Positions 54,966 through 63,336 of a stretch of DNA of 64,000 bases are shown here, piece by piece; position 1 is the first letter of the stretch, and each line of letters starts with the position of its first letter. A model generated the notes under the pieces. That model did not search any database and had not been told where the DNA came from. It was given only the letters and a program-made list of their open reading frames with translations. Location of the stretch: the NCBI GenBank assembly GCA_028285625.1, contig JANQOX010000005.1, forward strand, positions 682,001 to 746,000, read 5' to 3'. Position numbers and translations under genes: made by a program. This DNA is from Myxococcota bacterium (lineage in GTDB: Bacteria; Myxococcota_A; UBA9160; UBA6930).

Positions 54966-56519
54966 CTATCGCACCGCGCGCTCGAGTACGTTGCGCGTGA
55001 TGCGGTCGATGAAGCGGTCGCTCGCGGCCAGGCCCCAGGCCCACTCCGTGGTGCCCGCCGTGAAGACCTCGCCGCGGCCACGGCGAAAGCTCCCGAAGGT
55101 GGCGTGGCCGCGCAGGGCCCGTTCGATGTCACCATCGAAGACCCTGGCCGCGACGAAGGCGGCGTCGTCGCGGCCGAGGATGCCCTCGCCAGGCGTCGGG
55201 TCCGGCTCGCCGAGGGTCGCGGGTGCGACGCCGACGATCTCGAAGCCGGTGGGTGCCCCGTCCTCGCCGGTCGGGACGGGAAGGCCCTGATCGAGCCGGA
55301 AGTCGCAGCCGTCGGTCTCGTAGGCCACCAGCGCGAAGTCGTCCCCGATCACGTCGCCGTAGAAGAGGTCCGTGCCGGCGAGCGACCAGTGATCCGGGCG
55401 ATAGATGGTGTACCCGGCCGTGCCGCGCGACAGCGCATAGCCGGTGCGCGCGTAGCCGGCGCGCGAGAAACTGACGCCGGTCATCTCGGCCTCGGGTCGC
55501 CCGATCAGCGGGTCGGCCCATAGGCTCGTGACGCGCCGCTCGCGCTCGGTGCCGAGGACGGGGTCGGCTGTGGGTGCGGTGAACTTGTAGCCAGCCATGG
55601 CGCGGCCCTCGCGCTCGAAGCGCACCTGCCAGAAGCAGGTGTTGCCCGAGAAGAACGCCGCGCTGCCGCCGGCGTCCACGAACGCCTCCACGGCGTCGCG
55701 CTCCTCCCACGTCCAGTACTCGTCATGGCCGACGCTCAGGTAGGAGGGATAGGGCTCGAGGACGTTGGGGTCGCGGTCGAGGTCGGACTGGGCCAGGTAG
55801 TCGAGCTCGATGCCGGCGCGCTCGGCCCACACCACGAAGGGATGCTCCCACTTGTTCACGAAGCCCGCAGGCATGTCCCAGATCGACGCGTCTGCGTTCA
55901 CCAATGCAGCGGCTGCGTCGGGGAGTCCCAGGGGCTCACCCAGGCCCCGGCGGCCCGACGTGGGGATGCGCGTCGGTACGGGCGAGGCCACCAGGCAGCG
56001 CGACCAGGGCCGGTCCCAGGCGACCACCGGCGTGGGTACCGGCCGGTGCACCAGCTGGTCGGGGCTGGCTGCGAACGAGGCATCGTTGCCGTAGAGGTTC
56101 TTGCCGCCCCACCCGTTGTAGGCCTGGTAGGTGTTGGTGGCGAGCACCAGCACGTGGCGGGCGAGGGCGCCCGGGTTCGCGGCGCGCACCACGAAGAAGT
56201 GCTCCGCCTCGAGCGCGCCCGCGCGAAGCGCGACCCGGTAGTAGCCGCTCGGCCAGTCGGTTCCGATCTCGAGCGCGAAGGTCTCGGGCCAGCCGCAGCC
56301 CTCGCGGTAGGCGTGCTCGGGGGTCTCGTGGTGCCCTGCATGGAGGCCGTGCCCCTCGTGGACGAGGGTCTCCCGATCGCCGATGCGCGTGACGGTGCAC
56401 GACACGTCGGGGACCGGGCTCGACACGAAGAAGGTCGCCGTCTCGCCAGGCGCGTAGCTCGTCGCATCGGTATAGGCCCAGAGGCCTTCTTCGTAGTAGC
56501 CGGGCGGTCGCGCACTCAT
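54966..56519 (-). CDS. N,N-dimethylformamidase large-subunit-like protein
   Basis: A 517-residue protein with the domain found at the C-terminus of the beta subunit of N,N-dimethylformamidase. Recognisable stretches are NTYQAYNGWGGKNLYGN, SVGHDEYWTWEERDAVEAFVDAGGSAAFFSGNTCFWQVRFE and the DFALVAYETDGCDF region; the tyrosines and glutamate of the iron site lie in such segments. No small alpha subunit gene is adjacent, and the N-terminal lectin-like part of the enzyme is missing, so the real substrate is uncertain. AGGGG precedes the ATG. Confidence 0.75.
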   Translation of the reverse strand: MSARPPGYYEEGLWAYTDATSYAPGETATFFVSSPVPDVSCTVTRIGDRETLVHEGHGLHAGHHETPEHAYREGCGWPETFALEIGTDWPSGYYRVALRAGALEAEHFFVVRAANPGALARHVLVLATNTYQAYNGWGGKNLYGNDASFAASPDQLVHRPVPTPVVAWDRPWSRCLVASPVPTRIPTSGRRGLGEPLGLPDAAAALVNADASIWDMPAGFVNKWEHPFVVWAERAGIELDYLAQSDLDRDPNVLEPYPSYLSVGHDEYWTWEERDAVEAFVDAGGSAAFFSGNTCFWQVRFEREGRAMAGYKFTAPTADPVLGTERERRVTSLWADPLIGRPEAEMTGVSFSRAGYARTGYALSRGTAGYTIYRPDHWSLAGTDLFYGDVIGDDFALVAYETDGCDFRLDQGLPVPTGEDGAPTGFEIVGVAPATLGEPDPTPGEGILGRDDAAFVAARVFDGDIERALRGHATFGSFRRGRGEVFTAGTTEWAWGLAASDRFIDRITRNVLERAVR

Positions 56520-56598
56520 GCCCCTTGGATAGCCCACGGCTCGGCCTGGGCACCCTGCGCGCGTCCTGCGATACGATTGCCCGCAGGCAGGAAGGATC

Positions 56599-57132
56599 AT
56601 GGCCGACCCCCGGATGCGTCCCCGCTACGCGGTCGACGTGTCGTGCGAAGTGGAAACCCTGGTCGCGGCGCTCGAGCAGAACGTCGAGCGGGCCGACCCC
56701 TCCCTCGAGGGGCACTTCGATCCCGCCCATTGCGTGGTGCGCATTCCGGATGGGCGGCGCGCCTTCTGGTCGCCCGAACTCGACCTCACCTTCGAGCGTC
56801 GCGTGGCCGAGTCCGGAGAGCCTGTGCCGGGCTATCGCGTGCGTTGCCTGTTCCGGCCCGTCCCCGCCGTGTGGACGGGGTTTGCGTTCATCTTTGCGGT
56901 GCTCGGGGCGGGCGGCGTGGCCGGCGTGCTGTTCGGGATGGCGCAGCTCACGTTGGGGCGGACGCCTACGGCGCTGTGGGCCCTGCCGGTCGCGCTCGTG
57001 CTCGCCGGCCTGGCCTACGCGTCGAGCTTCATCGGGCAGGGGCTGGCGCTGTCGCAGATGTACGAACTGCGGCGGACCCTCGAGGTGAGCATCGAGAACG
57101 CCGAGCAGCGCGCCCGGGGCTATCAGATCTGA
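56599..57132 (+). CDS. Small membrane protein of unknown function
   Basis: A 177-residue protein with a charged, soluble first half (PRYAVDVSCEVETLVAALEQNVERADPSLEGHFDPAHCVVRIPD) and two transmembrane helices at about residues 93-118 and 126-146, then a soluble helix. I do not recognise the family. AGGAAGG precedes the ATG. It diverges from the dimethylformamidase-like gene and its stop is 6 bp from the TetR stop. Confidence 0.7.
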   Translation: MADPRMRPRYAVDVSCEVETLVAALEQNVERADPSLEGHFDPAHCVVRIPDGRRAFWSPELDLTFERRVAESGEPVPGYRVRCLFRPVPAVWTGFAFIFAVLGAGGVAGVLFGMAQLTLGRTPTALWALPVALVLAGLAYASSFIGQGLALSQMYELRRTLEVSIENAEQRARGYQI

Positions 57133-57138
57133 GGCGGG

Positions 57139-57690
57139 CTAGAACGACTTCGCCACGTCCAGGATCGGTTGCTTCGATTGGCGAACGCGCGCGAGGAGAA
57201 GGGCGCCTTCGACGGCACCCACCAGGAGCTCCGCATTCATGCGGGCCTTGCGCCGCGGGAGGCCGTCGCGGGCGAAGACTTCGGTGGCGACTTCGATCCA
57301 GCTGTCGAGAGCCACCCGGCCGGCGCGCGTGATGCCGGGAGACTGCGGCGCGTTCTCGAGCACGGTGGTGGCCACCGGGCATCCGGAGCGAAAGCCGGAC
57401 TCCGCCATCCAGCCCGCCATCACGCCGCAGTAGCCGCGGGCGAATGCGCTCGGGGTCTCGTGTCGCTCGGCCAGTTCGACGAGCTTCTGGCGCACCAGCG
57501 CCCCCGCGAGTTCGACCGCAGCCTCGCCGAGAGCCTCCTTCCCGGCCGGGAAGTAGTGATAGAGCGACCCCTTCGGAGCCCCGCTCTCGTCGAGGATCTG
57601 CTGCAGACCGGTGGAGGCGTAGCCCTGGCGCCGAAACAGCCGCATGGCGGTCCGCACCAGATTCTCCTTGTGGACCGCTGCCTTCGACAT
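57139..57690 (-). CDS. TetR-family regulator, LmrA/YxaF type
   Basis: A 183-residue TetR protein with the N-terminal KENLVRTAMRLFRRQGYASTGLQQILDESGAPKGSLYHYFPAGKEALG that marks the LmrA/YxaF subfamily (KGSLYHYFPxGKEAL) and the matching C-terminal domain. LmrA-type proteins of Bacillus repress drug efflux and dioxygenase genes until a flavonoid or drug binds. AAGGGGG precedes the ATG. It is divergent from a crotonase gene across two sites resembling LmrA boxes. Confidence 0.9.
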   Translation of the reverse strand: MSKAAVHKENLVRTAMRLFRRQGYASTGLQQILDESGAPKGSLYHYFPAGKEALGEAAVELAGALVRQKLVELAERHETPSAFARGYCGVMAGWMAESGFRSGCPVATTVLENAPQSPGITRAGRVALDSWIEVATEVFARDGLPRRKARMNAELLVGAVEGALLLARVRQSKQPILDVAKSF

Positions 57691-57711
57691 GCACGCCCCC
57701 TTCGGCTGGCA

Positions 57712-57729
57712 CTATAACAAGTGGTCTAT
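57712..57729. promoter_or_regulatory. LmrA/YxaF-like operator, site A
   Basis: On the minus strand it reads ATAGACCACTTGTTATAG, resembling the known LmrA box (ATAGACCA..CTAT). It lies 21 bp from the TetR start codon. Confidence 0.6.
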
Positions 57730-57742
57730 TAGGCTGATCCCG

Positions 57743-57763
57743 AATAGAGTGATCGGTCTAATT
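57743..57763. promoter_or_regulatory. LmrA/YxaF-like operator, site B
   Basis: Core TAGA-N8-TCTA at 57745-57760; 10 of 16 positions match site A in the same orientation. The centres are 32 bp apart, about three turns, and site B is 31 bp before the crotonase start. Paired sites suit control of both genes. Confidence 0.6.
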
Positions 57764-57793
57764 CGATCCGCGTCCCGCGCCCGGGAGGCTCCC

Positions 57794-58492
57794 ATGACCC
57801 GAACCCAGCTCGAGATCACAGACGGCATCGCGTGGATCACGCTCGACGACGGCAAGGTCAACGCCATGTCGGTCGAGATGCTGACCGAGATCGGCGCGCG
57901 CCTCGAGGCCGCCGAGGCGGCGTCCGCCGTCGCCGTGATCCGCGGGCGTCCGGGCATCTTCTCGGCGGGCTTCGACATGCCGACCCTCGGCCGAGGACGC
58001 GAGGCTGCGGTCGCGATGGTGAGCGCTGGGGCGCGCCTGGTCGAGCGACTTCTCGCCTACCCGCACCCGGTGGTGACGGCGTGCACCGGACACGCCTATC
58101 CGATGGGTGCCTTCCTGATGCTCAGCGGCGACCGTCGATTCGGGGTTCACGGCCCCTATCGGATCGGGATGAACGAGACGGCCATCGGCCTCACGGTTCC
58201 TCGATTTGCCCTGGCGCTCGCGGCTGCCCGGCTCACGAGACCGGGTTTCGTGCGGGTGGCGACGGCCGGGCTGTTCGACCCCGAGGAAGCCCGGGCGCTT
58301 GGCTACCTCGATGAAGTCGTTGCATCCGAAGACCTCGACGTGCGGGTTCGCGAGGAAGCCGCGCGGCTGTGTGCGCTCGACGCAGCGAGCTTCACCGCTA
58401 CGAAGCATCGCATGAACGCACCGCTGCGCGGGTCCATCTGCGCCGCAATCGAAGAGGAGCTCGAAGCGACCGCGGCGGCCGCGACGGGTTGA
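57794..58492 (+). CDS. Crotonase-family enoyl-CoA hydratase/isomerase
   Basis: A 232-residue crotonase. The oxyanion segments FSAGFDMPTLG and TGHAYPMGAFLML are present and one acid residue (MNETAIGL) is retained, but the second hydratase glutamate is not where expected (PRFALALAAARL), so isomerase or other crotonase chemistry is as likely as hydration. GGGAGGC precedes the ATG. Probable target of the divergent LmrA-type regulator. Confidence 0.85.
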   Translation: MTRTQLEITDGIAWITLDDGKVNAMSVEMLTEIGARLEAAEAASAVAVIRGRPGIFSAGFDMPTLGRGREAAVAMVSAGARLVERLLAYPHPVVTACTGHAYPMGAFLMLSGDRRFGVHGPYRIGMNETAIGLTVPRFALALAAARLTRPGFVRVATAGLFDPEEARALGYLDEVVASEDLDVRVREEAARLCALDAASFTATKHRMNAPLRGSICAAIEEELEATAAAATG

Positions 58493-58556
58493 AGCCGCCG
58501 AAGGGCGTGGCACCATCTCGCGGCTCCGGCCCGACGGCCTGGGAGGCGCCAACCCG

Positions 58557-59198
58557 ATGCATCGCCACGAGAAGCTGCTCAGCAACAATCAAGCCTGGGT
58601 GCGCGCCAAGCTCGATCTCGACGAGCAGTACTTCCAACGTCAGGCCGAGGGACAGAGCCCGCCCTTCTTGTGGATCGGCTGCGCGGACAGCCGCGTTCCT
58701 CCGGACGAGATCACCGGTTCGCATGCCGGCGATCTCTTCGTGCACCGCAACATCGCCAACATCGTGACCCACTCCGACCTCAACCTGATGAGCCTGTTGG
58801 AGTACGGCATTCTCGAGCTTCGGGTCGACCACATCATCGTGTGTGGCCACACGCGGTGCGGTGGCGTGAAAGCCGCGCTCGGGCACCGCAAGCTCGGCAT
58901 TCTCGACAAGTGGATCCGCAACATCAAGGACGTCTATCACCTGCACCGTAGTGAGCTCGAGGAGATCGGCGACGAGAACACGCAGTGGGACCGGCTGGTG
59001 GAGCTGAACGTCCGCGAGCAGCTGCTGAACGTCGCGAAGACGTCCTTCGTGCAGCGTCGATGGGACGAGGGTGACTTTCCGGTTCTGCACGGTTGGGTCT
59101 ACCACGTCGAAGATGGCCGGCTCGAGACCATCGTGCGCCACACCCGCGAAGACCCCATGGACCCCATCTATCGCTACGACTTCTCCGAGCCCGCGTAG
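58557..59198 (+). CDS. can: Beta-class carbonic anhydrase
   Basis: A 213-residue zinc enzyme that interconverts CO2 and bicarbonate. Zinc ligands C42, H98 and C101 and the Asp-Arg dyad D44/R46 (CADSR, GHTRCGG) are intact, so it is a beta-CA of the Can/CynT type. GGGAGGCG precedes the ATG by 9 bp. The BVMO start lies 1 bp after its stop, so the two may be cotranscribed though their functions do not obviously connect. Confidence 0.96.
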   Translation: MHRHEKLLSNNQAWVRAKLDLDEQYFQRQAEGQSPPFLWIGCADSRVPPDEITGSHAGDLFVHRNIANIVTHSDLNLMSLLEYGILELRVDHIIVCGHTRCGGVKAALGHRKLGILDKWIRNIKDVYHLHRSELEEIGDENTQWDRLVELNVREQLLNVAKTSFVQRRWDEGDFPVLHGWVYHVEDGRLETIVRHTREDPMDPIYRYDFSEPA

Positions 59199-59199
59199 G

Positions 59200-60855
59200 A
59201 TGACGGAGGCGAACCCCACGCCGTACGGGTCGACCGAGCACTACGACGTCGTGGTGATCGGCGCCGGCGTGAGCGGCATGTATGCGCTGCACCACCTGCG
59301 AGAGATGGGCCTCTCGGTTCGGGTGTACGATGGCGCCACCGACGTGGGCGGCACCTGGTGGTACAACCGATACCCCGGCGCACGGGTCGATGGCCCGGGT
59401 AGCCCCTTCTATTGCTACACGTTCTCCGAAGAACTGATGAACGAGTGGGACTGGGCCGAGACCCAGTCCGAGCAGTCTGCGGTGCTGGCCTATCTCGAGC
59501 ACGTCGCCGATCGGTTCGACCTCCGCCGCGACATCCAGTTCGAGACGTGGGTGCAGGATGCCCGCTACGACGAAGCAGCCCAGCGTTGGACGGTCGAGAC
59601 CAGCACCGGCATACGCGCCTCGGCCCAGTTCCTGATCTGCGCGGTCGGCGCGCTGTCGACCGCGAACCTGCCCGACATCCCGGGAATCCACGACTTCGAG
59701 GGCGATTGCCATCACACCGGCCGCTGGCCCCATGAGCCGGTCCGTTTCGAAGGCAAGGGCGTGGCCGTGATCGGCACGGGTTCGTCGGGCATCCAGTCGA
59801 TTCCCGAGATCGCGAAGAGCGCAGAGCACCTGACGGTGTTCCAGCGCACCGCGCAGTACTCGTTCCCGGCGCGCAACCGCGCGATCACCCCCGAGGAGAT
59901 GGCGAAGGCGAGGGCAGAATGGGATTCGTTTCGCGCGAAGATGCTCGCGAACGTCGGGGGCTTTCCGTACGACATGCAGCCGCGCTCGGCCCTGGACGCG
60001 ACGCCTGAGGAGCGCGAAGCGCACTACGAGAAGCTGTGGCAGCGAGGGGGCTTCCGCTTCTTCCTGGACCTGTACTCCGACATCGCCATCAGCGAGGAGG
60101 CCAATCGTTCGCTGGCCGACTTCGTGCGCGGGAAGATCCGAGAGATCGTCCGGGACCCCGAGACCGCGCGGAAGCTGATGCCCGACCACTTCGTGATGAC
60201 CAAGCGGCCGATCCTCGACGACGGCTACTTCGAGACCTACAACCGCGACAACGTCACCCTGGTCGATCTCCGCGAGGACCCCATCGAGAGGTTCACGCGA
60301 AAGAGCGTGGTGACCCGAAGCGGCGAGCACCCGATCGACATGCTCGTGCTGGCGACCGGCTTCGACGCCATCAGCGGCACGATGCTGCGCCTCGACCCCA
60401 GGGGCCGCGGCGGTCTGAGCCTGAAGGACAGGTGGGCCGACCGGTTCCACAGCTATCTCGGCATCACGATCGCGGGCTTTCCCAACCTTTTCATGATCCA
60501 CGGCCCTGGCTCGCCCGGCGTGTTCTACAACATGCCGCTCGGTGCCGAACGCCAGATGAGCTGGATCGGCGACTGCATGCGTCACGTGCGCGAGAACCAG
60601 CTGGGCAGCGTCGAACCCACTCGGGAGAGTGAAGAGGCCTGGGCCGCCGAGGTCGCCGCCCTGGCGGGCGCGACGCTCTTTCCGCGTACCGACTCCTGGT
60701 GGACGGGGGCGAACGTCGAAGGCAAGCCCCGCTACTTCTGCGCGTACCTGGGCGGCTCGATCTACTACCAGCGCATCGCAGACGTGGCCGCCCAGGACTA
60801 CGCGGGCTTCGCGTTCGAGCCGGCGCACGACACGGAAGGCGCCCAGGCGTCCTGA
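59200..60855 (+). CDS. Baeyer-Villiger monooxygenase
   Basis: A 551-residue class B flavin monooxygenase with FAD motif GAGVSGMYAL, fingerprint FEGDCHHTGRWP (FxGxxxHxxxWP exact) and NADPH motif GTGSSGIQ. The C-terminal NVEGKPRYFCAYLGGSIYYQ region is that of cyclohexanone-type BVMOs. The ATG is chosen because the upstream in-frame start would overlap the carbonic anhydrase. Closely similar in layout to the BVMO at 25413-27032 but clearly a separate branch. Converges on the sulfatase. Confidence 0.95.
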   Translation: MTEANPTPYGSTEHYDVVVIGAGVSGMYALHHLREMGLSVRVYDGATDVGGTWWYNRYPGARVDGPGSPFYCYTFSEELMNEWDWAETQSEQSAVLAYLEHVADRFDLRRDIQFETWVQDARYDEAAQRWTVETSTGIRASAQFLICAVGALSTANLPDIPGIHDFEGDCHHTGRWPHEPVRFEGKGVAVIGTGSSGIQSIPEIAKSAEHLTVFQRTAQYSFPARNRAITPEEMAKARAEWDSFRAKMLANVGGFPYDMQPRSALDATPEEREAHYEKLWQRGGFRFFLDLYSDIAISEEANRSLADFVRGKIREIVRDPETARKLMPDHFVMTKRPILDDGYFETYNRDNVTLVDLREDPIERFTRKSVVTRSGEHPIDMLVLATGFDAISGTMLRLDPRGRGGLSLKDRWADRFHSYLGITIAGFPNLFMIHGPGSPGVFYNMPLGAERQMSWIGDCMRHVRENQLGSVEPTRESEEAWAAEVAALAGATLFPRTDSWWTGANVEGKPRYFCAYLGGSIYYQRIADVAAQDYAGFAFEPAHDTEGAQAS

Positions 60856-60867
60856 CCCCGCGCGGCC

Positions 60868-62382
60868 TCAGGGGCCGGACGGCTTGGCCCGGCGCGCCGC
60901 CGCGTCGGCCCACGGCTCGCGGTCCTCGGGGCCGCCGAACGAGTCCGGGTCCCAGAAGATCTGGAAGAGCGAACGATCGAGGGCGCCCGTGCCTCGCGGC
61001 CATGCGTGGGCGGCGGCCGCAAGCTCGGCGGCGAGGTCGGGGTGTTCGCCGGCGAGGTCGCGCGTCTCACCCGGGTCTTCGTAGACGTCGTACAGCTTCG
61101 GGTCGTCGGGGTCGACGAGCTTCCAAGGGGGGCGGAAGAGAGCCAGGCCCTCGACGCCCCGAACGATGTAGTCGGGCCGGGCGATCTCGCGCCCGTCGCG
61201 GAGGGCGGGCCAGAGACTCCGGCCGTCGAGATCGTCCGGAATGGACTGCTGCGCGCCGATGGCGTCGAGCAGCGTGGGCAGCACGTCCGAGGCCGTCATG
61301 AATCCCGTGTCGGTGCCGCCCTCGAGCTGGCCCGGCCACCAGATCGCGGCGGGTACGCGCACGCCGCCTTCGGCCACGCTGCCCTTCCCCTTGGAGAGCG
61401 GGGCGTTGTCGCTGCCCCCGTCGAGCACATTGACCGCGAGCAGCTCGACCCCGTCGATCGGAAGGGGCCGCCCGAACCAGTCGGCCAGTCTCTCCATGAC
61501 GGCGCGGGCGGTCGGCGGGGCCGCAGCAGGCGTCGAGCCTCCGTTGTCGCTCGCGAAGAAGACGATCGTATCGTCGAGCATGCCGCGCGCCTCGAAGGCG
61601 CCGAGCACGCGGCCGATGGCCCGGTCGAGTTCGCTCACCATCGCCGCGTGCACGCGCCGGTTCTCGTCTCCGATGTTCGGGTAGCGCGCGATCGCGGCGT
61701 CGGGCGCCTCGTTCGGCAGGTGTGGCGCGTGGAAGGCGGCGTAGAGAAACAGCGGCTGGTCCGGGTCGTGCGCGGCCACGAGGCGGGTCGCCTCTTCGGC
61801 GACCAGATGCGTCGTGTAGCCCTCCTCGCGCAGCGTCACGCCGTTTCGCTGCCAGTCGTGCCCGCCCCCGTGGTTGTGGTCCCAGTAGCCGATGCCGCCC
61901 GTGACGCTGCCGTAGAAGTGCTCGAAGCCGCGGGCGAGCGGGAGCCGTTCGGGGGTCCAGTGACCCAGGTGCCACTTTCCGACCATCAGGGCGCGGTAGC
62001 CCAGGCGGGTCAGGTACTGCGGCAGGATCGTCTCATCGAGCGGCAGCCCGGTTCGCTCGATCTTCGAGATCGGCCGGTCGATCCCGATCCGCAGCGGAGA
62101 CTTGCCCGTCATCAGTGCGGTTCGGGTGGGACTGCAGCTCGGCTGGGCGTAGAAGCGATCGAGCTCGAGGCCTTCGCGTGCGATCCGGTCGATGTGGGGC
62201 GTCTCGATCTCGCTGCCGTGGTAGCCGACGTCCCGCCAGCCCAGGTCGTCGGCCACGAGGAGCAGGATGTGGGGAAGCGCCCGTTCGGCGTCGGCGGGCG
62301 CGGCGGCCATCCCCAGCCACGCAAGGGGGGCGATGGCGAGCACCCACGCAGACAGCACGAGTTTCGGGCCGGCCCGCATCAC
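60868..62382 (-). CDS. Sulfatase (type I, arylsulfatase A-like), exported
   Basis: A 504-residue secreted or periplasmic hydrolase. The signal peptide spans about residues 1-31. The catalytic formylglycine site CSPTR (C83) and metal ligands in LLVADDLGWRDVG, plus SDNGGS near the middle, are intact, and GKWHLGHW supplies the lysine/His pair. It needs a maturation enzyme that is not in this window. The ATG overlaps the FAH stop by 4 bp (ATGA), so it is expressed with the ring-cleavage genes. Substrate unknown: an aryl or alkyl sulfate would fit the neighbours. Confidence 0.95.
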   Translation of the reverse strand: MMRAGPKLVLSAWVLAIAPLAWLGMAAAPADAERALPHILLLVADDLGWRDVGYHGSEIETPHIDRIAREGLELDRFYAQPSCSPTRTALMTGKSPLRIGIDRPISKIERTGLPLDETILPQYLTRLGYRALMVGKWHLGHWTPERLPLARGFEHFYGSVTGGIGYWDHNHGGGHDWQRNGVTLREEGYTTHLVAEEATRLVAAHDPDQPLFLYAAFHAPHLPNEAPDAAIARYPNIGDENRRVHAAMVSELDRAIGRVLGAFEARGMLDDTIVFFASDNGGSTPAAAPPTARAVMERLADWFGRPLPIDGVELLAVNVLDGGSDNAPLSKGKGSVAEGGVRVPAAIWWPGQLEGGTDTGFMTASDVLPTLLDAIGAQQSIPDDLDGRSLWPALRDGREIARPDYIVRGVEGLALFRPPWKLVDPDDPKLYDVYEDPGETRDLAGEHPDLAAELAAAAHAWPRGTGALDRSLFQIFWDPDSFGGPEDREPWADAAARRAKPSGP

Positions 62383-63335
62383 GCCGCGATCACCCGGTTG
62401 TGCTGGGTGCCGAGGTCGATGGCTCCGTCGTCGGTACGGATGGAAGCTTCGATCACGTCGCCGGGGCGAAGACGTCTGGGGTTGCGCGCTGCCACGCGGC
62501 GCACCAGGGCCTGCCGCCGCTTTGGAGAGACGAGCTGGGCCAACATGGCGAGCGGGCGCGCGGGCGCCTGCAACGCGCAGCCACCCGGCGTGCCCGTCGC
62601 GAGCAGGTCGCCGGCCTCCCAGTCCTGCAGCGCAGAGAGCTCGGTCAGCGTTGCCGGCGGGAGGTGCACCATGTCGCTTGCGAGCGCATCCTGCCGGACC
62701 TCTCCATTGACCGAGAGCACGAGGTGCAGCTCGTCGAAGCGTGCGAGCTCTTCGGCCGAGACCAGCGTCAGGTAGGGTCCCGTAGGCCCGAAGGTGCGAT
62801 AGCTCTTGCCCTTGTAGAACTGGGTCTCGGGGAGCTGCACGTCGCGGGCGCTCACGTCATTCAGGAGCACCAGGCCTCCCACGAACTCGGCCAGGTTCGC
62901 TTCGCCCACCTCGACGGGTCCGCCGACGTCTCGCGAGAACACGAGGCCGATCTCGATCTCGTAGTCCAGGAACTCGACGTGCGCCGGGCTCACGATGTCG
63001 GTCGTCGCCGGTGCCATGCACGACGAGGCCTTGCGGAAGAAGATGTTGAACGGGCTTGAGTCCGGGTCGAAGCCAGATTCGCGCATGTGCGAAGCGTAGT
63101 TGATCGCCTGGCAGAGGAACTGGCGATCTCGCGTCACCGGCGAGAGCACCTCGACCGCGTCGAGCGCGACCGGCGCTGCGTCTTCGGCGGCTCCGGCCCG
63201 CGCGACGGCGGCCCCGTGCAGCATGAAGTCGCGCGTCGTCGGGTAGTCGCCCGGGATGGGGACGACACCGGACCCATCGACGCGTCCCCAGTGGACGGTG
63301 CCCCCGTGCTGGTAGCGGATGACGTTCACAGCCAT
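62379..63335 (-). CDS. Fumarylacetoacetate hydrolase-family enzyme
   Basis: A 318-residue FAH-superfamily protein. Metal-binding acidic residues appear in FLDYEIEIGLVFSRDV (ExE) and VLLNDVSARDVQ, and the lysine-bearing KGKSYRTFGPTGPYL loop is present. Members hydrolyse C-C bonds of ring-cleavage products or hydrate/decarboxylate 2-oxo-enoic acids. It begins 1 bp after the upstream dioxygenase stop. Together they fit meta-cleavage of an aromatic diol followed by C-C hydrolysis. Confidence 0.92.
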   Translation of the reverse strand: MAVNVIRYQHGGTVHWGRVDGSGVVPIPGDYPTTRDFMLHGAAVARAGAAEDAAPVALDAVEVLSPVTRDRQFLCQAINYASHMRESGFDPDSSPFNIFFRKASSCMAPATTDIVSPAHVEFLDYEIEIGLVFSRDVGGPVEVGEANLAEFVGGLVLLNDVSARDVQLPETQFYKGKSYRTFGPTGPYLTLVSAEELARFDELHLVLSVNGEVRQDALASDMVHLPPATLTELSALQDWEAGDLLATGTPGGCALQAPARPLAMLAQLVSPKRRQALVRRVAARNPRRLRPGDVIEASIRTDDGAIDLGTQHNRVIAA

Positions 63336-63336
63336 G

